DNA of 10,681 nucleotides, taken from assembly GCA_045652815.1 (NCBI GenBank), contig JAZOLH010000019.1, positions 1 to 10,681 of the forward strand, in the 5' to 3' direction. The position numbers and the translations under genes are program-made. Below the pieces are notes generated by a model. That model saw nothing but the letters and a program-made list of their open reading frames with translations, did no database searches and was not told the DNA's origin. Shown piece after piece: positions 1 through 6,396 of this stretch (position 1 is its first letter; every line of letters starts with the position of its first letter). This DNA is from UMGS755 sp045652815. Its GTDB lineage: Bacteria > Bacillota > Clostridia > UBA1381 > UBA9506.

Positions 1-1144
1 TAACGTGAGAGCCTTCCATTTCGTGGTCAACTGCTTTACCTAAGTCGTGAAGCAGACCGGCACGTTTTGCTAAGGTGATATCAGCACCTAATTCGCCTGC
101 AATCAGACCGGACAGGTGAGACACTTCAATGGAGTGTTTCAGCACGTTCTGACCATAACTGGTTCTGTATTTCAGTTTACCTAACAGGCGCATAATTTCA
201 GGATGGAGACCGTGAACGCCGGTTTCAAATACAGCGTTTTCACCTTCCTGTTTGATTTCGGCTTCAACTTCTTTTTTAGCCTTTTCGTACATCTCTTCGA
301 TGCGGGCGGGGTGAATACGACCGTCAGTAATCAGTTTTTCAAGAGACAGACGGGCGATTTCACGACGAACCGGATCAAAACCGGAGAGGATAACCGCTTC
401 GGGCGTATCGTCGATAATCAGGTCGATACCGGTTAAGGTTTCTAATGTTCTGATGTTACGACCTTCACGACCGATGATGCGGCCTTTCATTTCATCGTTG
501 GGCAGGTTAACAACGCTGACGGTGGTTTCAGCCACGTGGTCGGCAGCGCATTTCTGAATAGCACCTGCGATGATGTTTTTAGCGTTCTTTTCTGCGTTTT
601 CTTTGGCCTGGGTTTCGATTTCCTTAACCATTAAGGCCGCTTCGTGACGCACTTCGCTTTCAACGTTCTTCAAGAGGAACTGTTTTGCTTCTTCAACGGA
701 CAGGCCGGACACCTGTTCTAAGATAACCAGTTCTTTTTTCTTGATTTCTTCGATTTCGCCGCGGAGAACGTCCAGTTCTTTATCTTTAGCGGCTAACTTT
801 TCTTCTTTTGCTTCGATGGATTCAATCTTTTTATCAAGATTTTCTTCCTTCTGCTGAATGCGACGTTCCTGACGGGAAATTTCGCTTCTGCGTTCTTTGA
901 TTTCTTTGTCAAATTCCTGACGCTGTTTGTGATTTTCTTCTTTTGCTTCTAACAGCAGTTCGCGTTTTTTGCTTTCGCCTTCTTTTTTGGCGCGCTGGAT
1001 AATTTCCTTTGCCTCTGCTTCGGCGCTTCCGAATTCAGCTTCTGCAATTTTTTTTCTATGAGAAATGCCTAATCGGAATGAGATAATCGAGGCGAGGACG
1101 ATTAAAACCAGAGCGACCACGGCGATAATCAGTTCTGTGGTCAT
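1..1144 (-). CDS. rny: Ribonuclease Y, 5' part (truncated by window edge)
   Basis: RNase Y is a membrane-anchored endoribonuclease that starts decay and processing of many mRNAs in Bacillota. Reading down from the ATG at 1144-1142 gives 381 complete codons with no stop. Residues 4-22 form the N-terminal membrane anchor. Residues about 30-180 are a highly charged K/E-rich coiled coil. A KH RNA-binding domain follows, with the motif GRIIGREGRNIR at 221-232. The HD phosphohydrolase domain then begins, with H337 and the metal-binding HD pair H366-D367 in LLHDLGK. Family members are about 520 residues long, so roughly 140 C-terminal residues lie outside the window. The best ribosome binding site is AAAGGGG (complement of 1158-1164), 13 nt from the ATG, which is on the long side; no closer start codon exists. 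The gene is divergent from cca and has its own promoter and a leader of about 107 nt. The identification is firm; only the C-terminus is unseen. Confidence 0.97.
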   Translation of the reverse strand, partial: MTTELIIAVVALVLIVLASIISFRLGISHRKKIAEAEFGSAEAEAKEIIQRAKKEGESKKRELLLEAKEENHKQRQEFDKEIKERRSEISRQERRIQQKEENLDKKIESIEAKEEKLAAKDKELDVLRGEIEEIKKKELVILEQVSGLSVEEAKQFLLKNVESEVRHEAALMVKEIETQAKENAEKNAKNIIAGAIQKCAADHVAETTVSVVNLPNDEMKGRIIGREGRNIRTLETLTGIDLIIDDTPEAVILSGFDPVRREIARLSLEKLITDGRIHPARIEEMYEKAKKEVEAEIKQEGENAVFETGVHGLHPEIMRLLGKLKYRTSYGQNVLKHSIEVSHLSGLIAGELGADITLAKRAGLLHDLGKAVDHEMEGSHV

Positions 1145-1201
1145 GGTATGTACCGTACCCCTTTCGTAATAATTCAGTTATTATCATTAAACAATAAAAA
1201 C

Positions 1202-1222
1202 GTGAAAATGTTAGATTTTCAC
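1202..1222 (-). promoter_or_regulatory. Hairpin in the rny 5' leader
   Basis: GTGAAAAT (1202-1209) and ATTTTCAC (1215-1222) are perfect complements around a 5-nt loop, inside the predicted rny leader. A second weaker A/U hairpin (1167-1172 with 1178-1183) lies just before the ribosome binding site. No U tract follows the first hairpin in the transcribed direction, so it does not look like a terminator. It may affect leader stability or cleavage, which is inference. Confidence 0.45.
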
Positions 1223-1257
1223 AGTTGTTATATATAAAAATAATAATACTTAATAAC

Positions 1258-1286
1258 ATTGTACCTTTTTTTTGTCAATATGTCAA
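1258..1286 (-). promoter_or_regulatory. Sigma-A type promoter of rny
   Basis: On the minus strand, TTGACA (complement of 1281-1286) is followed after exactly 17 bp by TACAAT (complement of 1258-1263). The expected start is near 1251. A second TTGACA lies 8 bp downstream (complement of 1273-1278) and has TATTAA (complement of 1250-1255) at a 17-bp spacing, so two overlapping promoters are possible. Confidence 0.8.
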
Positions 1287-1415
1287 TGGGGATTTCGTTA
1301 ATTTACGAAAAAAAGTCACATTTTTTAGTGAAAATTTGTTAATTTTGATTTGAACAAAAGGGCAGGATGGATTTTGTTAAAAACATACAGAATTTTTAAA
1401 AAAATTGACGGAGTA

Positions 1416-1444
1416 TTGACAATTTTGCCGAAAAAAACTATAAT
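1416..1444 (+). promoter_or_regulatory. Perfect-consensus sigma-A promoter of cca
   Basis: TTGACA (1416-1421), a 17-bp spacer and TATAAT (1439-1444) match the housekeeping consensus at all twelve positions. Transcription should begin near 1451-1453, so the mRNA would start at or just before the ribosome binding site GAGGAG (1452-1457). An extra TTGACG (1405-1410) lies 11 bp upstream but has no fitting -10 element. Confidence 0.88.
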
Positions 1445-1464
1445 GGAAAGTGAGGAGATTGTAC

Positions 1465-2793
1465 ATGAAAATTAGTTTACCGAATGATGTTTTATACATA
1501 TTGAATACACTGGATGAGGCCGGATTTTCTGCCTTTGTTGTAGGCGGTTGTGTTCGCGATGTTTTGCAGGGAAAAACACCTGACGATTGGGACATTACCA
1601 CAGCGGCAAAACCCGAGCAAATTATGGAATTGTTCCCCCGTACTGTACCCACCGGACTGCAGCACGGTACGGTGACGGTTTTGGTGGAGAAGAATGCCTA
1701 TGAGGTGACAACTTTCCGTGCGGACGGGGATTACAGCGATCATCGTCGTCCCGAACAGGTGGTTTTCACCGATGATATTACAGAAGATTTGTCTCGCCGC
1801 GATTTTACTATGAACGCTATGGCCTATCATCCCGAATGTGGGCTTTGTGACCCCTTTGATGGACAAGCAGATATGCAGGCAGGCGTGATTCGCTGTGTGG
1901 GTGACCCCATGGTGCGTTTTGACGAAGATGCCCTGCGTATGATGCGCGCGGTGCGCTTTGCGGCTAAGACGGGATTTACCATTGACGAGGCGATTCTGCA
2001 GGCAATGCGGGCTCAGAAGGATTTGATTTTGGCTGTGAGCGCAGAGAGAATCCGTGATGAACTGTTAAAAACTTTGTGTTCTGACAGACCCGAAAGCATT
2101 GAGATTCTGCGGGAAACAGGGATTTTGGCGTTGATTTTACCCGAAGTTGACCGCTGTTTTTCTGTGGCACAGCATTCAAAGTACCATATTTATGATGTGG
2201 GTCATCATATTTTAGAAGTTGTTCGCAATATTGAAAATAAACCGACTCTCAGGTTGGCGGCGTTGCTGCACGACATTGGCAAGCCCGACAAAAAGACAAC
2301 CGATGAAGCAGGTTTTGATCATTTTAAACATCACGATGAGCGGAGTGTGGAACTCTCCGAAGACATTCTCACAAGGCTCCGCTTGGATAATCAGACAAAA
2401 GAAACGGTGCTCAGGCTGATTCGTCATCACGACAGACGGATGGCGGCTACGAAAGTATCCGTGCGACGTGCGGTGTCACGCGTGGGGGCGGATTTGTTCC
2501 CCCATTTGTTAGCCCTGATGCGAGCCGATGCCAAAGGGCAGGAGCCTGTGCATGGCAAAGAAAGTCTTGCTCATTATGATGTGGTTGAAGTTCTCTTTAA
2601 AGAGATTTTGGCAGAGGGCGATGCACTTTCTGTTCGTGATCTTGCTATTGGCGGTCACGACCTGATGGCGTTGGGCTTTTCAGGACCCCAGGTGGGTGCA
2701 AAACTCAAGGCCGCTCTTGAATATGTTTTGGAAAATCCTGAGCAAAACAACAAGGAAATTCTGCTTTTGGCAATTAAAAATAAAAAAATTTAA
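1465..2793 (+). CDS. cca: CCA-adding tRNA nucleotidyltransferase with HD domain
   Basis: The enzyme builds or repairs the 3'-terminal CCA of tRNA from CTP and ATP without a nucleic acid template. The 442-residue product is a class II (bacterial) nucleotidyltransferase. It has GGCVRD at 27-32, the catalytic DWD (D41, D43), a second basic motif RRDFTMNAMAY at 111-121, and the base-selecting helix EDALRMMRAVRF at 154-165. The C-terminal part carries an HD phosphohydrolase domain (H247/H248, HD at 269-270, HH at 289-290), as in many clostridial CCA enzymes. The ATG at 1465 is chosen over the in-frame GTG at 1450 because GAGGAG (1452-1457) sits 7 nt before it and because 1450 lies at or before the predicted transcription start. 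No terminator follows. The EF-G-like gene begins 96 bp downstream, with a possible promoter of its own. Confidence 0.96.
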   Translation: MKISLPNDVLYILNTLDEAGFSAFVVGGCVRDVLQGKTPDDWDITTAAKPEQIMELFPRTVPTGLQHGTVTVLVEKNAYEVTTFRADGDYSDHRRPEQVVFTDDITEDLSRRDFTMNAMAYHPECGLCDPFDGQADMQAGVIRCVGDPMVRFDEDALRMMRAVRFAAKTGFTIDEAILQAMRAQKDLILAVSAERIRDELLKTLCSDRPESIEILRETGILALILPEVDRCFSVAQHSKYHIYDVGHHILEVVRNIENKPTLRLAALLHDIGKPDKKTTDEAGFDHFKHHDERSVELSEDILTRLRLDNQTKETVLRLIRHHDRRMAATKVSVRRAVSRVGADLFPHLLALMRADAKGQEPVHGKESLAHYDVVEVLFKEILAEGDALSVRDLAIGGHDLMALGFSGPQVGAKLKAALEYVLENPEQNNKEILLLAIKNKKI

Positions 2794-2811
2794 AAGTTTC
2801 TGATTAAAGAA

Positions 2812-2839
2812 TTGCGTATGGTGGTATATATCTTATAAG
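2812..2839 (+). promoter_or_regulatory. Possible promoter of the EF-G-like gene
   Basis: TTGCGT (2812-2817) and TATAAG (2834-2839) are separated by 16 bp, giving a moderate match to the sigma-A consensus. It lies in the only intergenic space before the EF-G-like gene. Transcription from cca could also continue through. Confidence 0.4.
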
Positions 2840-2849
2840 TTTCTTTGAA

Positions 2850-2867
2850 TTTAATGCATTTAATGCA
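2850..2867 (+). repeat. Tandem 9-bp repeat in the EF-G-like leader
   Basis: TTTAATGCA occurs twice back to back (2850-2858 and 2859-2867). Each copy, with its next base, contains the palindrome ATGCAT. It lies between the candidate promoter and the ribosome binding site, a position where a repressor could act. No known operator was recognised. Confidence 0.5.
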
Positions 2868-2889
2868 TAAGTATATGGAGGGACAAGGT

Positions 2890-4953
2890 ATGAAAGAATA
2901 TCCTGTAGCAAACATTAAAAACGTAGTACTCTTAGGTCACGGCCACGCCGGCAAGACTACGCTGGCTGAAGCTCTTTTGTTTTCTGCCGGTGCGATTGAA
3001 CGCATGGGTAGTACCGCACAGGGCAATACCGTGAGTGACTATGACGCTGAAGAAACAAAGCGCTTATGTTCTATTAGCGCCTCCATATTGCCTCTGGATT
3101 GGGGCGGTGGCAAGGTGAATCTGATTGATACACCGGGATCTTTTGATTTTATCGGTGCTCAGTCTGAAGCTGTTAGTGCGGCTGACAGTGCACTGCTCGT
3201 TATCAGTGGTAAATCCGGCGTTAGTGTTGGTGCTGAAAAAGCTTGGGCCATTTGTGAAAAGAAAAATCTGCCACTCTTAATTTACATTAACAAAATTGAT
3301 GACGAAAAAGCGGATTATCAGAAAGTTTTAGAAGAACTGAAAGAAAAATTCGGTAAGCGTATTGCGCCGTTCTTAGTACCCATTAAGAATGGTGATGAAA
3401 TAGAAGGTTTTGTTAACGTTGCTAAAATGACAGCAAGAAAATGGGAAAAAGGTCAGAGAATTGACATTCCTGTGCCCGATGGCATGGAAGATGAAATCGC
3501 GCCCGTACGTGATATGATTATGGAAGCGGTTGCTGAAACCGACGAAGCTTTGATGGAAAAATACTTCGCAGGTGAAGAATTCACCCGTGATGAAATCATG
3601 AAGGGTTTAAAGCTTGGTACGGCTTCCCGTCAGATTATCCCTGTTTTGTGTGGTAGCGCTATTGAAGACAGAGGTACCCGAATTCTCTTGGATGCCATTG
3701 TTGACTATCTGCCTACGCCCGATGGCGCAATTCGTGTTGCAGAGGATGCAAAAGGTGAACCCGTTGAAGTGGAAGCTGACCTGTCCGGCACATTGGCGGC
3801 ACAGTGCTTTAAAACAATTGCCGATCCCTTTATCGGTCGCTTATCTTTCATTCGTGTATATCGCGGTACATTAAAGAAAGATTCCGTTGTTTACAATGTG
3901 GATAAAGGTGCGGAAGAAAAAATTGGCCGCATTTACATTATGCGCGGTAGAAAACAGACCGAAACCGACCAGTTGGTTGCCGGCGATATTGGTGCTGTTC
4001 CCAAACTTTCTGTTACCGCAACAGGCGACAGCCTTTGTGATAAAGCGGCGCAGGTAACATTTGAAAAAATCGCGTTCCCCGTACCCGTTGCAAGCATGGC
4101 TATCGTGCCGAAGGCTAAGGGCGATGAAGAAAAAATCAGCGCCGGTCTTTCCAAGATGATGGAAGAAGATAAGACCATTAAATTTGTGCAGGACGTTGAA
4201 ACCAAAGAGCAGGTGCTCTCCGGTGTTGGCGAACAGCACATTGAAGTTATCATCAGCAAATTAAAGGCAAAATATAACGTGGATGCAGGCCTGAAAGAAC
4301 CTCGCGTTCCTTATCGTGAAACCATCCGCAAAGCAGTTAAAGCGGAAGGTAAACATAAGAAACAGTCCGGTGGTCACGGTCAGTATGGTCACGTTTGGAT
4401 TGAATTTGAGCCCACTGATTCTGAAGAACTGGTATTTGAAGAAAAAGTATTCGGCGGCGCTGTTCCCAAGAACTTCTTCCCTGCAGTTGAAAAGGGTCTA
4501 AAAGAAAGTATGGCTCACGGCGTTTTAGCAGGATACCCCGTTGTTGGCTTAAAAGCAACACTCTACGATGGTTCTTACCACAGCGTTGACTCTTCTGAAA
4601 TGGCATTTAAGATGGCGGCAAACCTTGCTTATAAAGCAGGTCTTGCGCAGGCATCTCCCGTGCTGCTCGAGCCCATTGGTACACTGGAAGTGAACATCCC
4701 CAACGATGATATGGGTGATGTTATGGGTGATATTAACAAACGTCGCGGCAGAGTGCTGGGTAGTGACCCGCAGTCTGACGGTACTGTGACCATCACAGCA
4801 GATGTGCCCATGGCTGAAATGGCAAGATTTGCAACCGACCTGCGTTCTATGACTCAGGGTCGCGGTAGTTACACATTTGAGTTCAGAGCTTATGAACAGG
4901 CTCCGGACCATGTTGCCAAGAAGGTTATGGAAGAAAGCGCGAAGGAAGAATAA
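2890..4953 (+). CDS. EF-G-like translational GTPase (FusA paralogue)
   Basis: The 687-residue protein has the full five-domain EF-G layout. The G domain shows the P loop GHGHAGKT (16-23), G3 DTPGS (80-84), G4 NKID (134-137) and G5 GSA (255-257). Domains II-III span about 290-470. Domain IV holds GGHGQYGHV (494-502) and GSYHSVDSSE (561-570), whose H564 matches the tip histidine of EF-G. Domain V holds GDVMGDINKRRGR (609-621). It differs from canonical EF-G in two ways. The G3 histidine needed for GTP hydrolysis is Ser84, and the switch I motif RGITI is replaced by KRLCSI (58-63). This marks the EF-G-like paralogue common in Clostridia, whose role is not settled; the main fusA is expected elsewhere. 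Of several in-frame starts, ATG 2890 is chosen because GGAGGG (2877-2882) lies 7 nt before it. Upstream TTG 2845 and the ATGs between have no good site. Confidence 0.9.
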   Translation: MKEYPVANIKNVVLLGHGHAGKTTLAEALLFSAGAIERMGSTAQGNTVSDYDAEETKRLCSISASILPLDWGGGKVNLIDTPGSFDFIGAQSEAVSAADSALLVISGKSGVSVGAEKAWAICEKKNLPLLIYINKIDDEKADYQKVLEELKEKFGKRIAPFLVPIKNGDEIEGFVNVAKMTARKWEKGQRIDIPVPDGMEDEIAPVRDMIMEAVAETDEALMEKYFAGEEFTRDEIMKGLKLGTASRQIIPVLCGSAIEDRGTRILLDAIVDYLPTPDGAIRVAEDAKGEPVEVEADLSGTLAAQCFKTIADPFIGRLSFIRVYRGTLKKDSVVYNVDKGAEEKIGRIYIMRGRKQTETDQLVAGDIGAVPKLSVTATGDSLCDKAAQVTFEKIAFPVPVASMAIVPKAKGDEEKISAGLSKMMEEDKTIKFVQDVETKEQVLSGVGEQHIEVIISKLKAKYNVDAGLKEPRVPYRETIRKAVKAEGKHKKQSGGHGQYGHVWIEFEPTDSEELVFEEKVFGGAVPKNFFPAVEKGLKESMAHGVLAGYPVVGLKATLYDGSYHSVDSSEMAFKMAANLAYKAGLAQASPVLLEPIGTLEVNIPNDDMGDVMGDINKRRGRVLGSDPQSDGTVTITADVPMAEMARFATDLRSMTQGRGSYTFEFRAYEQAPDHVAKKVMEESAKEE

Positions 4954-4980
4954 AAGCGATTTTAGTACATACAAACAAGT

Positions 4981-5009
4981 AGGGGCTGCCTCTCGCAGCC
5001 CCTGTTTCT
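4981..5009 (+). terminator. Hairpin with short U tract after the EF-G-like gene
   Basis: AGGGGCTGC (4981-4989) and GCAGCCCCT (4995-5003) form a perfect 9-bp GC-rich stem with a 5-nt loop. Only GTTTCTA follows, so the U tract is poor. It sits 8 bp before the tgt ribosome binding site. Since no tgt promoter is visible downstream of it, some read-through into tgt is likely. Confidence 0.65.
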
Positions 5010-5026
5010 AGGAATGGAGTTTTTTT

Positions 5027-6157
5027 GTGTTTAAAGTTTTACAGACAGAAGGAAAAGCAAGACTGGGCACTTTTTCAACGGTGCACGGGGAGATACAGAC
5101 ACCGGTGTTTATGAACGTTGCCACAGCGGCGGCTATTAAGGGCGCTCTTTCGGCAGAAGACCTTAAAACCATCGGTTGTCAAGTTGCGCTTTCCAATACC
5201 TATCATTTGCATTTGCGCCCCGGGGACGAAGTGGTTCGCACTATGGGTGGCTTGCACAAGTTTATGAACTGGGACAGACCCATTCTCACAGACTCGGGCG
5301 GTTTTCAGGTGTTCTCCCTAGCGGCTATCAATAAAATCAATGAAGAGGGCGTAACCTTTGCCTCTCACATTGACGGACGTCGCATTTTTATGGGGCCTGA
5401 GGAGAGTATGACCATTCAGTCAAACCTTGGCTCTACCATTGCGATGGCTTTTGATGAATGTCTGCACGCCCGCACAGGATATAAAGATACCATCGAAAGC
5501 GTGGAGAGAACTACACGTTGGCTGTGGCGTTGTAAAGAAAAGTTAGCGACACTGTCAAAAGAGCCCGATGCGGTGAATCCCCAGCAGATGCTCTTTGGTA
5601 TTAATCAGGGCGGTATTCACGATGATATTCGTGTGGCGCATATGAAAGAAATTGCAAAACTTGACCTGCCCGGTTATGCTATCGGTGGCCTGGCGGTAGG
5701 CGAGACCCACGAGGAAATGTATCACGTTTTAGATGTGGTTCTGCCTTTTGCACCGGAGGATAAACCCCGCTATCTGATGGGGGTTGGCACACCTGCCAAC
5801 ATCATTGAAGCGGTGGCTCGCGGTGTTGACTTTTTTGACTGCGTTCTGCCCGCACGAAATGCACGTCACGGTCATCTTTTCACGAAGAATGGCGTTATCA
5901 ATATTATGAACAAAAAATATGAAACCGATGGTCTGCCTTTAGACCCCGAGTGTAACTGTCCTGCTTGTCAGCATCACACCCGCGCTTATGTGCGGCATTT
6001 AATGAAGGCAGGGGAGATGCTGGGTATGAGACTGGCGGTTATGCATAATCTTTATTTCTACAACAACCTGATGGCAGAAATCCGCGAGGCTATTGCCGAG
6101 GGACGATTTGAACAATATCGTCAGGAGAATGTGGAACGACTGGCAAGAAGAATTTAA
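5027..6157 (+). CDS. tgt: tRNA-guanine transglycosylase
   Basis: Tgt replaces guanine 34 of GUN-anticodon tRNAs with the queuine precursor preQ1, the committed insertion step of queuosine biosynthesis. The 376-residue product, normal for bacteria, has TDSGGFQVFS (88-97, with D89), FDEC (142-145, with D143) and VDFFDCVLPARNAR (267-280). In the last motif D271 aligns with the catalytic nucleophile. The zinc site C309, C311, C314 and H340 has the exact spacing of characterised enzymes. The start is GTG 5027, with GGAG (5016-5019) 7 nt upstream; no ATG alternative fits. Other queuosine genes and yajC, often near tgt, are not here. A strong terminator follows 6 bp after the stop. Confidence 0.97.
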   Translation: MFKVLQTEGKARLGTFSTVHGEIQTPVFMNVATAAAIKGALSAEDLKTIGCQVALSNTYHLHLRPGDEVVRTMGGLHKFMNWDRPILTDSGGFQVFSLAAINKINEEGVTFASHIDGRRIFMGPEESMTIQSNLGSTIAMAFDECLHARTGYKDTIESVERTTRWLWRCKEKLATLSKEPDAVNPQQMLFGINQGGIHDDIRVAHMKEIAKLDLPGYAIGGLAVGETHEEMYHVLDVVLPFAPEDKPRYLMGVGTPANIIEAVARGVDFFDCVLPARNARHGHLFTKNGVINIMNKKYETDGLPLDPECNCPACQHHTRAYVRHLMKAGEMLGMRLAVMHNLYFYNNLMAEIREAIAEGRFEQYRQENVERLARRI

Positions 6158-6163
6158 GACAAG

Positions 6164-6199
6164 CGGCACTATGGCGAAAGCTATAGTGCCGATTTTTTT
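6164..6199 (+). terminator. Rho-independent terminator of tgt
   Basis: CGGCACTAT (6164-6172) pairs with ATAGTGCCG (6183-6191). The stem continues through a G-U and two G-C pairs to a GAAA tetraloop (6176-6179), giving 12 pairs. Seven T residues follow at 6193-6199. This separates tgt from the mgtE unit. Confidence 0.93.
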
Positions 6200-6230
6200 A
6201 CGATAATCTTGGAGAAATTCCCAAAAAAAG

Positions 6231-6259
6231 TTGCAATTTTATTTTGTTTGCGGTACAAT
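6231..6259 (+). promoter_or_regulatory. Sigma-A type promoter of the mgtE unit
   Basis: TTGCAA (6231-6236) and TACAAT (6254-6259) are spaced by 17 bp, just after the tgt terminator. A perfect TATAAT overlaps at 6259-6264 but would need a 22-bp spacer. Transcription should start near 6266, leaving about 129 nt of leader before mgtE. Confidence 0.75.
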
Positions 6260-6298
6260 ATAATAGATATAGTATGTAATTTTAAAGGAGGCGGGCAT

Positions 6299-6343
6299 AT
6301 GGACACGGTTCCCGGGCGATTAAAAAACAAAATATGTGACTAG
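6299..6343 (+). CDS. Candidate 14-residue leader peptide upstream of mgtE
   Basis: ATG 6299 is preceded by AAAGGAGG (6284-6291) at 7 nt, among the best ribosome binding sites in the window. It opens a 14-codon frame, MDTVPGRLKNKICD, ending at TAG 6341-6343. The frame is the same as mgtE, which begins 52 nt further on. Val4-Pro5 codons (6308-6313) and the stop codon fall on the arms of proposed alternative RNA pairings, so translation of the peptide could control mgtE. No homologous leader peptide is recognised by sequence. An N-terminally extended MgtE interrupted by a nonsense codon is the alternative, judged less likely because mgtE has its own ribosome binding site. Confidence 0.6.
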   Translation: MDTVPGRLKNKICD

Positions 6344-6396
6344 GGGACGGCCTGTGTTTGCCCAGAATCTATGGCCTTCCCGGAAAGGAAAGCCAT
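6308..6396 (+). promoter_or_regulatory. Proposed translational attenuator in the mgtE leader
   Basis: Three competing pairings can be drawn. (a) GUUCCC 6308-6313 pairs with GGGGAC 6343-6348, six pairs with one G-U. (b) GGGACGGCC 6344-6352 pairs with GGCCUUCCC 6373-6381, eight pairs and one mismatch. (c) AUGGC and UUCC (6371-6375, 6377-6380) pair with GGAA and GCCAU (6387-6390, 6392-6396), nine pairs with one C-A mismatch and a 6-nt loop. Structure (c) encloses the mgtE ribosome binding site (AAAGGAAA, 6384-6391) and the first two bases of its AUG. Pairing (b) would free them and (a) would prevent (b). The complementarity is directly visible; the regulatory logic is inference. It does not match the M-box or other Mg2+ or metal riboswitches that I can recognise. 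Confidence 0.6.

Larger units (their letters stand above)
1145..1464. other. Divergent rny/cca intergenic region
   Basis: This AT-rich stretch of 320 bp has no coding signal on either strand. It holds the rny promoter and leader on the left (minus strand) and the cca promoter on the right (plus strand). The two predicted transcription starts are about 200 bp apart. Between them, TTTCGT (1293-1298) and ACGAAA (1305-1310) form a perfect 6-bp inverted repeat with a 6-bp centre, just upstream of the rny -35 element. It could be an operator, but its size makes chance quite possible. The part from about 1311 to 1400 shows only A/T runs. Confidence 0.7.

Noticed and set aside
203..436. Plus-strand open frame inside rny
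   Set aside because: It lies opposite the KH-HD region of RNase Y, whose protein sequence is clearly conserved; no start signal supports it.
1450..1464. Upstream GTG start for cca adding five residues
   Set aside because: It is at or before the predicted transcription start and overlaps the Shine-Dalgarno that serves ATG 1465.
3871..4259. Minus-strand open frames within the EF-G-like gene
   Set aside because: They overlap a strongly conserved coding frame and have no promoter, ribosome binding site or familiar motif.
4549..4974. Long minus-strand open frame over the end of the EF-G-like gene
   Set aside because: The plus-strand frame encodes conserved domains IV and V; the opposite frame has odd composition and no initiation signals.
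6266..6394. M-box or another known metal riboswitch before mgtE
   Set aside because: The leader is shorter than a typical M-box region and I could not find the conserved M-box blocks or the cores of the manganese, NiCo or fluoride classes. A covariance-model search would settle it.
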